From contig NC_058524.1 in NCBI RefSeq assembly GCF_904849725.1, positions 508,632,263 through 508,696,262 of the forward strand: 64,000 bases of DNA. Direction: 5' to 3'. Source of the stretch: Hordeum vulgare subsp. vulgare (lineage: Eukaryota > Streptophyta > Magnoliopsida > Poales > Poaceae). Numbering within the stretch: the first letter of the stretch is position 1; each line of letters starts with the position of its first letter. The notes beneath the pieces were generated by a model, which saw nothing but the letters and a program-made list of their open reading frames with translations, made no database searches and was not told the DNA's origin. The translations under genes were made by a program, and so were the position numbers. This document shows, in pieces, positions 47,817-58,368 of this stretch.

Positions 47817-49058
47817 ATGGATGTCAAAACGGCGTTCCTTAACGGTTTCCTTAAGGAAGAGTTGTATATGATGCAACCCGAAGGTTTTGTCGATCCTAAG
47901 AATGCTAACAAGGTTTGCAAGCTCCAGCGATCCATTTATGGACTGGTGCAAGCATCTCGGAGTTGGAACAAACGCTTTGATGAGGTGATCAAAGCATTTG
48001 GGTTTATACAAGTGGTTCGAGAATCTTGTATTTACAAGAAAGTGAGTGGGAGCTCTGTGGCGTTTCTAATATTATATGTGGATGACATATTGCTGATTGG
48101 AAACAACGTAGAGTTTTTGGAGAGCATAAAGGATTACTTGAATAAAAGTTTCTCTATGAAGGACCTAGGAGAAGCTGCTTACATTCTAGGCATTAAGATC
48201 TACAGGGATAGATCAAAACGCCTGATAGGACTTTCACAAAGCACATACCTTGATAAAGTTTTGAAGAGGTTCAGAATGGAACAGTCCAAGAAAGGGTTCT
48301 TGCCAGTTTTACAAGGTACGAGATTGAGCAAGACTGAGTGCCCAGCAACTGATGAGGATAGAGAGCATATGAGCACCGTCCCCTATGCTTCAGCCATAGG
48401 TTCTATCATGTATGCAATGCTGTGCACTAGACCGGACGTTAGCCTGGCCATAAGTATGGCAGGCAGGTTCCAGAGTAATCCAGGAGTGGATCACTGTACG
48501 GCGGTCAAGAATATCCTGAAGTACCTGAAAAGGACTAAGGAGATGTTTCTCGTGTATGGAGGTGACGAAGAGCTCGCCGTAAAGGGTTACGTCGATGCAA
48601 GCTTTGACACAGATCCGGACGACTCTAAGTCGCAGACCGGATACGTATTTATTCTTAATGGGGGTGCAGTAAGCTGGTGCAGTTCCAAGCAAAGCGTCAT
48701 AGCAGATTCTAAATGTGAAGCGGAGTACATGGCGGCCTCGGAGGCGGCTAAGGAGGGTGTCTCGATGAAGCAGTTCATGACGGATCTTGGAGTGGTGCCA
48801 AGCGCACTGAATCCAATAACCTTGTTCTGTGACAACACGGGTGCCATTGCCTTAGAAAAGGAACCACGGTTTCACAAGAAGTCCAGACACATCAAGCGAC
48901 GCTTCAACTTCATCCGCGACTACGTCGAAGGAGAGGACGTAAATATATGCAAAGTGCACACGGATCTGAATGTAGCAGACCCGCTGACTAAACCTCTTCC
49001 ACGGGCAAAGCATGATCAACACCAGAACTGTATGGGTGTTAGATTTCTTACAATGTAA
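47817..49058 (+). CDS. Angela pol, reverse transcriptase and RNase H part
   Basis: 413 codons in the same frame as the upstream part; the Met at 47817 is only the first internal Met after the stop. Visible motifs are MDVKTAFLNG, the catalytic box YVDD at 87-90 (LILYVDDILLIG) and the RNase H region (VDASFDTDPDDSKSQTGY, SSKQSVIADSKCEAEYMA, FCDNTGAI). The end (HTDLNVADPLTKPL) is the usual C-terminus. No other break is seen. Without readthrough of the TGA it is not translated as part of the polyprotein. Confidence 0.95.
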   Translation: MDVKTAFLNGFLKEELYMMQPEGFVDPKNANKVCKLQRSIYGLVQASRSWNKRFDEVIKAFGFIQVVRESCIYKKVSGSSVAFLILYVDDILLIGNNVEFLESIKDYLNKSFSMKDLGEAAYILGIKIYRDRSKRLIGLSQSTYLDKVLKRFRMEQSKKGFLPVLQGTRLSKTECPATDEDREHMSTVPYASAIGSIMYAMLCTRPDVSLAISMAGRFQSNPGVDHCTAVKNILKYLKRTKEMFLVYGGDEELAVKGYVDASFDTDPDDSKSQTGYVFILNGGAVSWCSSKQSVIADSKCEAEYMAASEAAKEGVSMKQFMTDLGVVPSALNPITLFCDNTGAIALEKEPRFHKKSRHIKRRFNFIRDYVEGEDVNICKVHTDLNVADPLTKPLPRAKHDQHQNCMGVRFLTM

Positions 49059-49100
49059 TTCGCATGATGATGTGAGGGCTAGATTATTGACTCTAGTGCA

Positions 49101-49109
49101 AGTGGGAGA
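49101..49109 (+). other. Polypurine tract of the Angela element
   Basis: AGTGGGAGA just before the 3' LTR; the expected primer site for plus-strand DNA synthesis. Confidence 0.8.
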
Positions 49110-49110
49110 C

Positions 49111-50933
49111 TGTTGGAATTATGCCCTAGAGGCAATAATAAATATAGTTATTATTATAATTCCTGTATCAAGATAATCGTTTATTATCCATGCTATAATT
49201 GTATTGAATGAAGACATATATACATGTGTGGATACATAGACAAAACACTATCCCTGGCAAGCCTCTAGTTGGCTAGCCAGTTGATCAAAGATAGTCAGGG
49301 TCTTCTGATTATGAACAAGGTGTTGTTTCTTGATAACTGGATCACATCATTAGGAGAATCACGTGATGAACTAGACCCAAACTAATAGACGTAGCATGTT
49401 GATCGTGTCATTTTGTTGCTACTATTTTCTGCGTGTCAAGTATTTGTTCCTATGACCATGAGATCATATAAATCACTGACACCGGAGGAATGCTTTGTGT
49501 GTATCAAACGTCGCAACGTAACTGGGTGACTATAAAGATGCTCTACAGGTATCTCCGAAGGTGTTCGTTGAGTAAGTATGGATCGAGACTGGGATTTGTC
49601 ACTCCGTGTGACGGAGAGGTATCTCGGGGCCCACTCGGTAATACAACATCACACACAAGCCTTGCAAGCAATGTAACTTAGTGTAAGTTGCGGGATCTTG
49701 TATTACGGAACGAGTAAAGAGACTTGCCGGTAAACGAGATTGAAATAGGTATGCGGATACTGACGATCGAATCTCGGGCAAGTAACATACCGAAGGACAA
49801 AGGGAATGACATACGGGATTATATGAATCCTTGGCACTGAGGTTCAAACGATAAGATCTTCGTAGAATATGTGGGGTCCAATATGGGCATCCAGGTCCCG
49901 CTATTGGATATTGACCGAGGAGTCACTCGGGTCATGTCTACATAGTTCTCGAACCCGCAGGGTCTGCACACTTAAGGTTCGTCGTTGTTTTATGTGTATT
50001 TGAGTTATATGGTTGGTTACCAAATGTTGTGCGCAGTCCGGGTGAGATCACGGACGTCACGAGGGTTTCCGGAATGGTCCGGAAACGAAGATTGATATAT
50101 AGGATGACCTCATTTGATTACCGGAAGGTTTTCGGAGTTACCGGGAATGTACCGGGAATGACGAATGGGTTCCGGGTGTTCACCGGGGGGGGGGGGGCAA
50201 CCCACCCCGGGGAAGCCCATAGGCCTAGGGGGTGGTGCACCAGCCCTTAGTGGGCTGGTGGGACAGCCCAAGAAGGCCCTATGCGCCATAGGAAGAAAAT
50301 CAAAGAGAAAAAGAAAAAAAAGGGAGGTGAGAAAAAGGGGAAGGACTCCTCCTTCCAAACCTAGTTGGATTCGGTTTGGAAGGGGAGGACTCCCCCCCTT
50401 GGCTCGGCCGACCCCCTTGGGGCTTCTTGAGCCCCAAGGCAAGGCTCCCCCTCTCCCACCTATATATACGGAGGTTTTAGGGCTGATTTGAGACAATTTT
50501 GCCACGGCAGCCCGACCACATATCTCCACGGTTTTACCTCTAGATCGCATTTCTGCGGAGCTCGGGCGGAGCCCTGCTGAGATTAGATCACCACCAACCT
50601 CCGGAGCGCCGTCACGCTGCCGAAGAACTCATCTACCTCTCCGTCTCTCTTGCTGGATCAAGAAGGCCGAGATCATCGTCGATCTGTACGTGTGCTGAAC
50701 GCGGAGGTGCCGTCCGTTTGGCACTAGATCGGGGGACGGATCGCGGGACTGTTCGCGGGGCGGATCGAGGGACGTGAGGACGTTCCACTACATCAATCGC
50801 GTTTCTTAACGCTTCTGCTGTGCGATCTACAAGGGTACGTAGATGGAATATCCCCTCTCGTAGATGGACATCACCATGATAGGTCTTCGTGCGCGTAGGA
50901 AAATTTTTGTTTCCCATGCGACGTTCCCCAACA
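49111..50933 (+). repeat. 3' LTR of the Angela element
   Basis: 1823 bp, same termini as the 5' LTR, followed by CTTCC. It differs from the 5' LTR by scattered substitutions (nine or ten in the first 560 bp by eye) and by a cluster near 50029-50041. Confidence 0.95.
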
Positions 50934-50938
50934 CTTCC

Positions 50939-51716
50939 AAGGTAGGAGAAATATGGAGATTAGCAAGAAATCGCTGAGGTACTAACTGAAGGTTGAGATT
51001 CCTAAAAGATTCACAAAGATCAGGCTGGAGAGGCTTCGGAATGAGACTATTGTAGTAAGCCTTTCTGCTCAAAGCATCTGCAATGACATTTGCATTGCCT
51101 AGAGTGTAGTCAATGCTCGGATTATAATCTTGGATCATTTCCACCCAACGAGTTTGCCGAAGATTGAGACTAGGCTGGATGAAGTTGTATTTGAGACTCT
51201 TGTGATCGGTGTAGACCTCAACCTGTCTGCCCAACAAGAGATGTCTCCAAGTCATCAAAGCATGTACCACTGCCGTCAACTCAAGATCACGAGTGGGGTA
51301 ATTCTTCTCACTTAGCTTCAACTGGCTCGAGGTATAAGCTACCACTTTCTTCTCTTGCATCAGAACTGCACCAAGACCTTGAAGAGAGGCATCACACAAC
51401 ACTTGATAAGGCTTGGACTCATCAGGAGGAGTCAAGACTGGAGTAGAAGTGAGCTTCTCTTTGAGTGCGTCGAAGGCCAACTGACACTCTGAAGACCAGA
51501 CAAACTTCACACTCTTCTGAAGAAGGCTTGAGAGAGGCTTAGCAATCTTGGAGAAATTCTCATCGAATCTTCTACAATAGCTTGCAAGCCCGAGAAAGCT
51601 TCGAATTTGTTTCACATTCCGAGAGGTTCCCACTCAACAATGGCCTGCACCTTTGACGGATCAACTTTGATGCCCTCGGCAGAGATGATGTGCCCAAGGT
51701 ACACAACTTCCTTCAA
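50939..51716 (-). pseudogene. Chromovirus pol, RNase H part
   Basis: The open part runs from 51633 leftwards into the Angela LTR. It encodes [15 protein letters not shown] (connection), [13 protein letters not shown], the RNase H motif [24 protein letters not shown] and [12 protein letters not shown]. Relative to the reverse transcriptase frame it is shifted, with the shift near 51630; the stretch 51634-51716 holds the linker. The reading is cut at 50938 by the Angela insertion. Confidence 0.9.
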
Positions 51717-52259
51717 CTAGAACTCGCATTTGGAAAACTTAGCATATAACTTATGCTCTCTTAGATTATCAAGCACAAGCCGGAGATGTTCTTCATGCTC
51801 TTCTTCAGTTTCAGAGAAGACCAGAATGTCATCAAGATACAGCAAGAAAAATTCATTCTTGAATGTGGAGAAGATATAATTCATCATCCGACACAAGGTC
51901 GGTGGAGCATTGGCGAGACCAAAAGACATCATTGTGTACTCATAAGAGCCAAAGCTTGTCCTGAAAGCAGTATTGGGAATGTCTTCGTCACGAATGCGAA
52001 TCTGATGATAGCCCATCCGGAGATCACGCTTAGAGAAGATCTTAGCCCCTTTCAATTGCTCGAACAATTCATTGATGTTGGGGAGTGGATACTTGTTTCT
52101 GATCGTCTTCTTACTCAATGGACGGTAATCGACACAGAGTCGGTCTGTTCCATCATTCTTCTTGACAAAAAGAACTACACAACCCCAAGGAGATGAGCTT
52201 GATCTGATCAGACCCAGACGTTCTTTCTCGTCAAGCTGCTTCTTCAACTCTTTTAGCTC
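51717..52259 (-). pseudogene. Chromovirus pol, reverse transcriptase core
   Basis: In the same frame as the upstream gag-protease ORF but separated by a stop. Counting from the Met at 52247, visible motifs are [41 protein letters not shown] with D75, [16 protein letters not shown] and the catalytic box YLDD at 137-140. It ends in a stop at 51717-51719, after which the thumb region continues in frame. Confidence 0.92.
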
Positions 52260-53963
52260 TTATGGACCCAGTTTACACAGCCACTTACATACTGGTTCAG
52301 TTCCCGGTTCAAGATGAATTACGAACTCCACTGCCCGGTGCAGAGGCATTTCTGGCAGTTCTTCTGGAAAGACATCTTCATACTCACAGACCACTAGGAC
52401 TTGAGAAATTGGAGAGATCTCACCCTTCTCATTCAAGGAAAACAGACGGATCATGTCATCACACGCAGCGAAGATAATCACGTCCTCCGAAGGATGAGTT
52501 AGCTTGACTTCTTTTGCTTGACAATCAAGAAATGCCTTGTTCATAGCCAGCCAATCCATCCCAAGGATCAGATCAATATCAGACTTGCCAAGGACAATTG
52601 GAGAAGCCGCGAAGGAATATCCACCCATCTTGACAGAGACGTCCGGAACCATCAAACGTGAACACATATGTTTCCGAGGGGAAACAACTGCCAACGACTT
52701 AGGCAACTGCTCCTGATGCAGATTATGCTTAGATGCAACTGGATATGACATGAAACAATGTGAAGCACCAATGTCAAATAAAACCTTTGCAGAATTATCA
52801 TTAACTAAGAGATTACCCATGATCACATCTAGGGAGTTTTCTGCTTGTGCTGCATTCACCATATTGACTCTCGCAGACTTGGGATTGAACTTCACCATTG
52901 CATTGCCTGGAGGCTTGACTGGAGGAGGAGGCGGAAGACACTGCTGAGTGGTGCACTTGTTAGAGTAGTTAACCTTCTGCCCACACTTGTGACAAGTCAC
53001 TTCTGACAGTAGACAGAATTGCACTTGAGGATTCCCTTGCTTCTGCTGCTGAAACCTGTGCTGGAAAGCTGGGTTGGGTGGGTGGGAAGAACCACAACAC
53101 CTGACTGCTTGAACTGCTGAAACTGTCCAATATTTGTGCTGCTTCTGGACCACGTGAGTTGAGGATGAGGAACTGGAATCTATGAAAAGCTTCCTTGAAT
53201 TCTCCACTTTGAGCAAAGTTGCTTCAGCTCTGAGAGCCAAGTTGTAGAACTTACCAAACTCATTGGGATCGTTCAAGGCAAGGGCCAACTGCAAGTCTTC
53301 CTTCAGACCACGTCTGAACTGATAAATCTTGCTCTTTTGATGTGGGATGTCCTGTTTAGCATACCGAGCCAGCTCCTGGAACTCGACATTGTACTTGTAC
53401 ACAGAAGATCCTCCTTGCTTCAAGCGTCTAAACTTCTCACACATCTCTTCCACGAAGCTAGACGGAATATAGTGAGCCCTGAAATCCCTGCAGAAATCAT
53501 CCCAGCTGATCATTCTGTCGCCTCTGGAGTCCTTCAACTGTTGCCACCATTTTGCTGCATGACCCTTGAGCTGAAAAGTTGCAAACTTGACGAAGTCCTG
53601 TGGTCGCACATTACTGCACTCCAAGTGCTTGTTCATGTCACGAATCCAGTCATCAACATCGAATGGCTGGTCACAAGAAGTGAAGGACTTCGGCTGGTTC
53701 ACCAGGAATTGATTCAGAGTTGGAAACTGATGTCCTCCATAGTTGAAATTGCCCTGCTGCTGATTGTTCCTCTTTTGCAACAACTGAAGTAACATCTGAG
53801 TGTTTGCATTGGTTGCAGCCATCACTGCTTGCCATGCCTCTGGAGGAGGAGGCGGTGACGGAGGAGGTGGTAGAGGATCAACACTCTCACGACCAAGATT
53901 CTCGCGAGTTGGTGGAGCCATCCTGGAGACGGACAACACGTTAGACCAGAGATTAACATTCAA
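52260..53963 (-). pseudogene. Chromovirus gag and protease
   Basis: 567 codons; the likely start is the second Met at 53921 (MAPPTRENLG). A Pro-rich N-terminus is followed by the retrotransposon gag domain (FDVDDWIRDMNKHLE, FATFQLKGHAAKWW, FCRDFRAHYIPSSF). The zinc knuckle is damaged: CHKCGQKVNYSNKC lacks the His. The protease motif is LFDIGAS with the Asp near residue 397, then GMDWLAMNKAFLDC. It stops with TAA at 52260-52262 at the junction to reverse transcriptase, where the frame would normally continue. Confidence 0.92.
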
Positions 53964-54972
53964 AGATTAAGCTGAATCAACAGAGAGAAATATATGAACA
54001 AGAATACTTAGCAATTGCATTCGAACAATAATTAGTAAGAATGCATCCTTAAAGTAACTGCTGACAACATCTGATTCAAAGCCACTCGAAAACCAAGTAT
54101 GAGCTATGATTGCTCGGAACAAATGTATAACAGAGATTCCATTCGATATCTTCGTGGATATAATCGCACGGGCTTGATCCTACAGTAGCCATCATGTACA
54201 AGACAGTGCACACGACATACGAAGCATCCCCGAGTCGTAGCGAGCTACAAGGACTCTTTAAGACACAACGAGAACCGCTGTAAAATGACCGTGAACAAAC
54301 GAATCCATTGAATGTTGAATCCCAACCTCACATCATGCATCTGTTGGAAGATTGTCCTATAAGTAACTACGTGAGTTCCCACCTAAGAACTCCCGAAATT
54401 TCTGGTCATGCAATCTGGTCCACGGATACAAGGAGTAATATATCACTCAACTCCTATACTAACCCGTCCAGTGTATCACATCCGTCAACACATAACCAGA
54501 ATCTCGGAACTTCATCTATCTCAGACCCTCGTAATCACAACGATACAAAGTATGACAGTACTCCCGAACTCTCTGCACTAGTACTGGGGATGTCGGGGTT
54601 ATCTCGCCACTACTAATATTGAAGTAATCTCGAACATCCTTCGTCCTGAGATACTAAGAAATCTGAATGATAACGATGTGCTAAAAAATTCCCTGGAGCT
54701 CAACTCCCCGGAATAAAATCAAGACAACACGAGGCACCAAGACAGAACTCCGTCACATCGGTATCATATAGATTCCAAAAATATTCGCGTGATACTAAAT
54801 TTTTTTTGAGCGAGAAGAGGAGTAGAATTAAAATTTCCTAAGTCGTGAACCTCACCAGAGCGTAGAAGAGGAGAAAAAAGAAACCTACTCTCAGATATAA
54901 CTAAGACTCAAAATAGTTTTACTAGACTCGACTCGGCCAAGTTCGATCGCACAAAGGCTCCTATGGTCGTAA
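53964..54972 (-). other. Leader of the chromovirus
   Basis: About 1 kb between the primer-binding-like site and gag. No convincing coding region; the plus-strand ORF at 54308-54616 has no recognisable family. Confidence 0.5.
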
Positions 54973-54986
54973 GGCTCAGATTACCA
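54973..54986 (-). other. Primer-binding-like site of the chromovirus
   Basis: The minus strand reads TGGTAATCTGAGCC, similar to the complement of initiator tRNA-Met (TGGTATCAGAGC) with small differences. It begins three bases from the 5' LTR, as expected. Confidence 0.5.
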
Positions 54987-54989
54987 ACT

Positions 54990-55070
54990 TGTAACGACAA
55001 AAATGCGGCACTTTCCTTCTTTTGAGGCCTCGTCCCCAAATAAGGAAAGTGTCGCATTTTGGTCGTTACA
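54990..55070 (-). repeat. 81-bp palindromic 5' LTR of the chromovirus
   Basis: TGTAACGAC... and its inverse ...GGTCGTTACA form arms of about 28 bp with three mismatches around a 25-bp loop. The inner 27 bp match the 3' LTR end at 36318-36344 (three differences). From CTTTCC on, the sequence follows the reverse complement of the same LTR end (2 differences in 52 bp). The outer edge abuts ATGTG, the second copy of the target duplication. So this short palindrome stands where a 4.2 kb LTR should be. Confidence 0.85.
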
Positions 55071-55171
55071 ATGTGGTTGTGGTAATAGAAGATAAAGGAA
55101 GTATTGATTTAGTTCAGATTTTGATAAGATTAGATCAAGTTAATGTAGAATGTGATCTTGGAACCCAAACG

Positions 55172-55375
55172 ATAAGTGTCATATGTGTGCACGAAGTAAC
55201 ACCGTTGTGACATTTTTACAACTAAAATTGTCATCCGGAAAAAATCAAAATCCAAAAAAACAACTTGCCATCCAAACAGAAATGCTTCACAATAAAGTTG
55301 TCATCCTTGAACAACCAAACTTGCCATTAGAAACGTGAGGGTGCAATTGCTTCGTGCTACATATGTGACACTTAT
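55172..55375. mobile_element. Small TIR element (MITE)
   Basis: Inverted ends ATAAGTGTCATATGTG...GCACGAAG and CTTCGTGCTACATATGTGAC...TAT, about 36 bp, around 204 bp in all. No target duplication could be fixed and the superfamily is unknown. Confidence 0.55.
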
Positions 55376-55552
55376 GAGGGTCTATTTTAAACTACTGATT
55401 TGGTTTAGATTATTCCAAGTTACTCTATTTCGGTTGATTTTTAGTGTAGCATCGGTTGAGGTATATTTTTTAACAAAGAATCCAAGGTAAGAGAGGGATA
55501 TTGGGGAGAATTTTTATTGAAAGAAGGCGAAACGAACCTTCCAACTGTACAT

Positions 55553-55917
55553 GGAGTCTTTTTAGCACGAGCACACACGCACCTGTTGCTATAGTATTCC
55601 TAAAAATACTAAACAAGTTTAAAAACTGATTTTTTGCAACAAATATTATTGTGTCTTCCACATGCGTGTAAAATTTCATGATGGAATACCATTCATGAAG
55701 GTCTGGGAAAAACGTAAAAGGGATGCTTTGAAAAGACTGTTTTTCAGCAATTTTGGACTATCAATTTTGTCTCTCCATTACATCCTGAAATTTTTCACAC
55801 ATGCCAAATACACATCAATGTTTGTCGCTAAAAATATTTGAATTCTAGCTGTTTGTATTTTTAGGGTTTACTGTAGCAACAGGTATGTGTGCGCTCGTGC
55901 TCACAAGGGAACTCTCC
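55553..55917. mobile_element. Long-TIR MITE
   Basis: The left end GCACGAGCACACACGCACCT and the right end, read inverted, GCACGAGCGCACACATACCT match. The similarity goes on inwards through TGTTGCTAYAGTA and CCTAAAAATAC. About 365 bp, no coding. Long terminal repeats of this kind suggest a Mutator-like MITE; the target duplication was not resolved. Confidence 0.55.
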
Positions 55918-56076
55918 TTTCTTCTTTAATACTCACTTCATCCCAATATAAATGTTTTTGATTTAGTACTCCGTATAACATTAAGGGGATAGTAGAGATA
56001 CATATATCCTCTATTGCTACATAGATGCCTCCCACTACTAAATTTTCCTGCGCTTTGGTGAAGCCACGTCATCCGC

Positions 56077-56084
56077 TGACGTCA
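56077..56084. promoter_or_regulatory. TGACGTCA palindrome, unit 1
   Basis: A perfect bZIP-type site, 487 bp upstream of the mini-ORF ATG; a CCACGTCA box lies 13 bp before it. Confidence 0.45.
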
Positions 56085-56563
56085 TTTTGTTTTTCCACAG
56101 AACCCCGTTCGTGACCTTGAGGATTCCCCAATGCATCATCTCTAATTTTTCCAGTGCCAGCGGATTCCCCTCTCCCTCTTCGCCTTCTACAAACTCCATC
56201 AAATCCCATTATGCATCAGAAGAAGATATACTCTCTTAATCCGACCTCATAGGTAACCTACGTAATTGCTCGGGCGATTCATTTTCTCTCCCTCTTGGTA
56301 TTTATCCCACCACATGTGCATCACTCCCATTTACAAACAATGTTCCTGGCTTTCACAAGGACGAAGAATCCATGAGGAGACCAAGGAGATAACTAATCTG
56401 AGACCTATTTGAGAGGCGAGTTTCGTTTTTTTCATGGCAGTCAGATCTGGGAGCCAAGGTAACCATTGCTAGCTTTTCAGCACGGCGGCGCCCAGATCCC
56501 TGCTCATTCCCTCTTCGTTTTCTTCAACAGGATAGAGAAAGTGCCATCTATTTCCTTTTAAAA

Positions 56564-56659
56564 ATGAATTTCTTCTTTTGTTCCTATTTATTTTCCCTCA
56601 TATTGTGGGTTTCTATTCCACCGTCCAAAACTTATGGAATCGTGAGCATTGGCATATGA
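56564..56659 (+). CDS. Signal-peptide-like mini-ORF, unit 1
   Basis: 31 codons starting MNFFFCSYLFSLILWVSI, a short polar start followed by a hydrophobic core as in a secretion signal, then PPSKTYGIVSIGI and a stop. A GT (GTGAGC) just after the TYGI codons could be a splice donor. No downstream exon follows before unit 2 begins, so this copy may be an orphan first exon. Confidence 0.3.
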   Translation: MNFFFCSYLFSLILWVSIPPSKTYGIVSIGI

Positions 56660-56980
56660 TAAGGTGAGAGATCATGTTATTTCTTTTTTTCTTCTGAACA
56701 TGTGCTCCATTCAGAAATTTTGCCATGACATTGGCATGTTGTGGGCTGTAAATAAATTGAAAGAAACAAAGTAATCGTGCTTGCTTAGTCACTTGGTTCA
56801 TATAATAGCGATGACCTGCACACACAAAATAACTGGACTAAGGTTCTGATTATTTTACTCTTCATTGTTATTTCAAAGGATGTGGATGGGAAATAATACC
56901 ATGACAATTTTCCTCTATTCCTACATTGATGCCTCCCACTACTAAATTTTCCTGCGCTTTGGTGAAACGACGTCATCCGC

Positions 56981-56988
56981 TGACGTCA
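56981..56988. promoter_or_regulatory. TGACGTCA palindrome, unit 2
   Basis: Kept in unit 2, 484 bp before the mini-ORF ATG; the neighbouring box has changed to CGACGTCA. Confidence 0.45.
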
Positions 56989-57464
56989 TTTTTTTTCCAG
57001 AGAACCCCGTTCGTGACCTTGAGGATTCCCCACCACATCATCTCTAATTTTCCCAGTGCCAGCGGATTCCCCTCTCCCTCTTCGCCTTCTACAAACTCCA
57101 TCAAATCCCACTATGCATCAGAAGCAGATATACTCTCTTAATCCGACCTCATAGGTAACCTACGTAATTGCTCAGCGATTCATTTTCTCTCCCTCTTGGT
57201 ATTTATCCCACCACATGTGGATCACTCCCATTTCCAAACAATGTTCCTGGCTTTCACAAGGACAAAGAATCCATGTGGAGACCAAGGAGATAACTAATCT
57301 GAGACCTATTTGAGAGGCGAGTTTCGTTTTTTTCACGGCGGTCAGATTTGGGAGCCAAGGTAACCATTGCTAGCTTTTTAGCACGGCGGCGTCCAGATCC
57401 CTTCTCATTCCCTCTTCGTTTTCTTCAACGGAATAGAGAAAGTACCATCTATTTCCTCTTAAAA

Positions 57465-57545
57465 ATGAACTTCTTCTTTTGTTCCTATTTTTTCCCCTCA
57501 TATTGTGGGTTTCTATTCCGTCGTCCAAACCTTATGGAATCGTGA
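57465..57545 (+). pseudogene. Signal-peptide-like mini-ORF, unit 2, frameshifted
   Basis: The ATG and first eight codons match units 1 and 3, but one base is missing in the T/C run near 57488. The rest reads out of frame (…GFLFRRPNLMES) and the hydrophobic core is lost. Confidence 0.35.
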
Positions 57546-57881
57546 GCATTGGCATATGATAAGGTGAGCGATCATGTTATTTCTTTTTTTCTTCTGAAGT
57601 TGTGCTCCATTCAGAAATTTTGCCATGACATTGGCATGTTGTGGGCTGTAAATAAAATTGAAAGAAACAAAGTAATCGTGCTTGCTTAGTCACTTGGTTC
57701 ATATAATAGCGATGACCTACACACACAAAATAATTGGACTAAGGTTCTTATTATTTAACCCTTCATTGTTATTTCAGAGGATGTGGATGGGAAATAATAC
57801 CATGACAATTTTCCTCTATTCCTACATAGATGCCTCCCACTACTAAATTTTCCTACGCTTTGGTGAAGCCACGTCATCCGC

Positions 57882-57889
57882 TGACGTCA
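57882..57889. promoter_or_regulatory. TGACGTCA palindrome, unit 3
   Basis: Kept in unit 3, 487 bp before the mini-ORF ATG, with the CCACGTCA box present. Confidence 0.45.
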
Positions 57890-58368
57890 TTTTTTTCTTC
57901 CAGAGAACCCCGTTCGTGACCTTGAGGATTCCCCACCGCATCATCTCTAATTTTCCCAGTGCGAGCAGATTCCCCTCTCCCTTTTCGCCTTCTACAAATT
58001 CCATCAAATCCCACTATGCATCAGAAGCAGATATGCTCTCTTAATCCCACCTCATAGGTAACCTACGTAATTGCTCGTGCGGTTCATTTTCTCTCCCTCT
58101 TGGTATTTGTTCCACCACATGTGCACCACTCCCATTTCCAAACAATGTTCCTAGCTTTCACAAGGATGAAGAATCCATGAGGAGACCAAGGAGATAACTA
58201 ATCTGAGACCTATTTGAGAGGCGAGTTTCGTTTCTTTCAAAGCGGTCGGATCTGGGAGCCAAGGTAACCATTGCTAGCTTTTCAGCACGGCGGCACCCAG
58301 ATCCCTGCTCATTCCCTCTTGGTTTTCTTCAACAGAATAGAGAAAGTACCATCTATTTCCTCTTAAAA

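Larger units (their letters stand above)
42002..50933 (+). mobile_element. Angela/BARE-like Ty1/Copia retrotransposon, full-length
   Basis: An 8932-bp element with LTRs of 1821 and 1823 bp. A primer-binding site, leader, one long gag-pol frame and a polypurine tract are present, and the target duplication CTTCC is perfect (41997-42001 and 50934-50938). It sits inside the chromovirus pol gene in the opposite orientation. The two LTRs differ at roughly 2% of positions by eye in the first 500 bp, so the insertion is fairly young. The only clear coding lesion is a TGA in pol. Confidence 0.97.
36318..55070 (-). mobile_element. Chromovirus-type Ty3/Gypsy retrotransposon with nested Angela element
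   Basis: Minus strand. From right to left it has a tiny 5' LTR (54990-55070), a primer-binding-like site, leader, gag-protease, reverse transcriptase, RNase H, [Angela 42002-50933], integrase with C-terminal chromodomain, a polypurine-like tract (40534-40548) and a 4216-bp 3' LTR. The target duplication ATGTG is perfect at 36313-36317 and 55071-55075. Without Angela and its duplication it is about 9.8 kb. The chromodomain and gag type point to the Del/Tekay lineage. Two in-frame stops, one frameshift and the nested insertion disable pol. Confidence 0.9.

Noticed and set aside
55940..55985. Left end of another Stowaway MITE (CATCCCAATATAAATG)
   Set aside because: No matching right end or TA flank found nearby; could be a truncated remnant.
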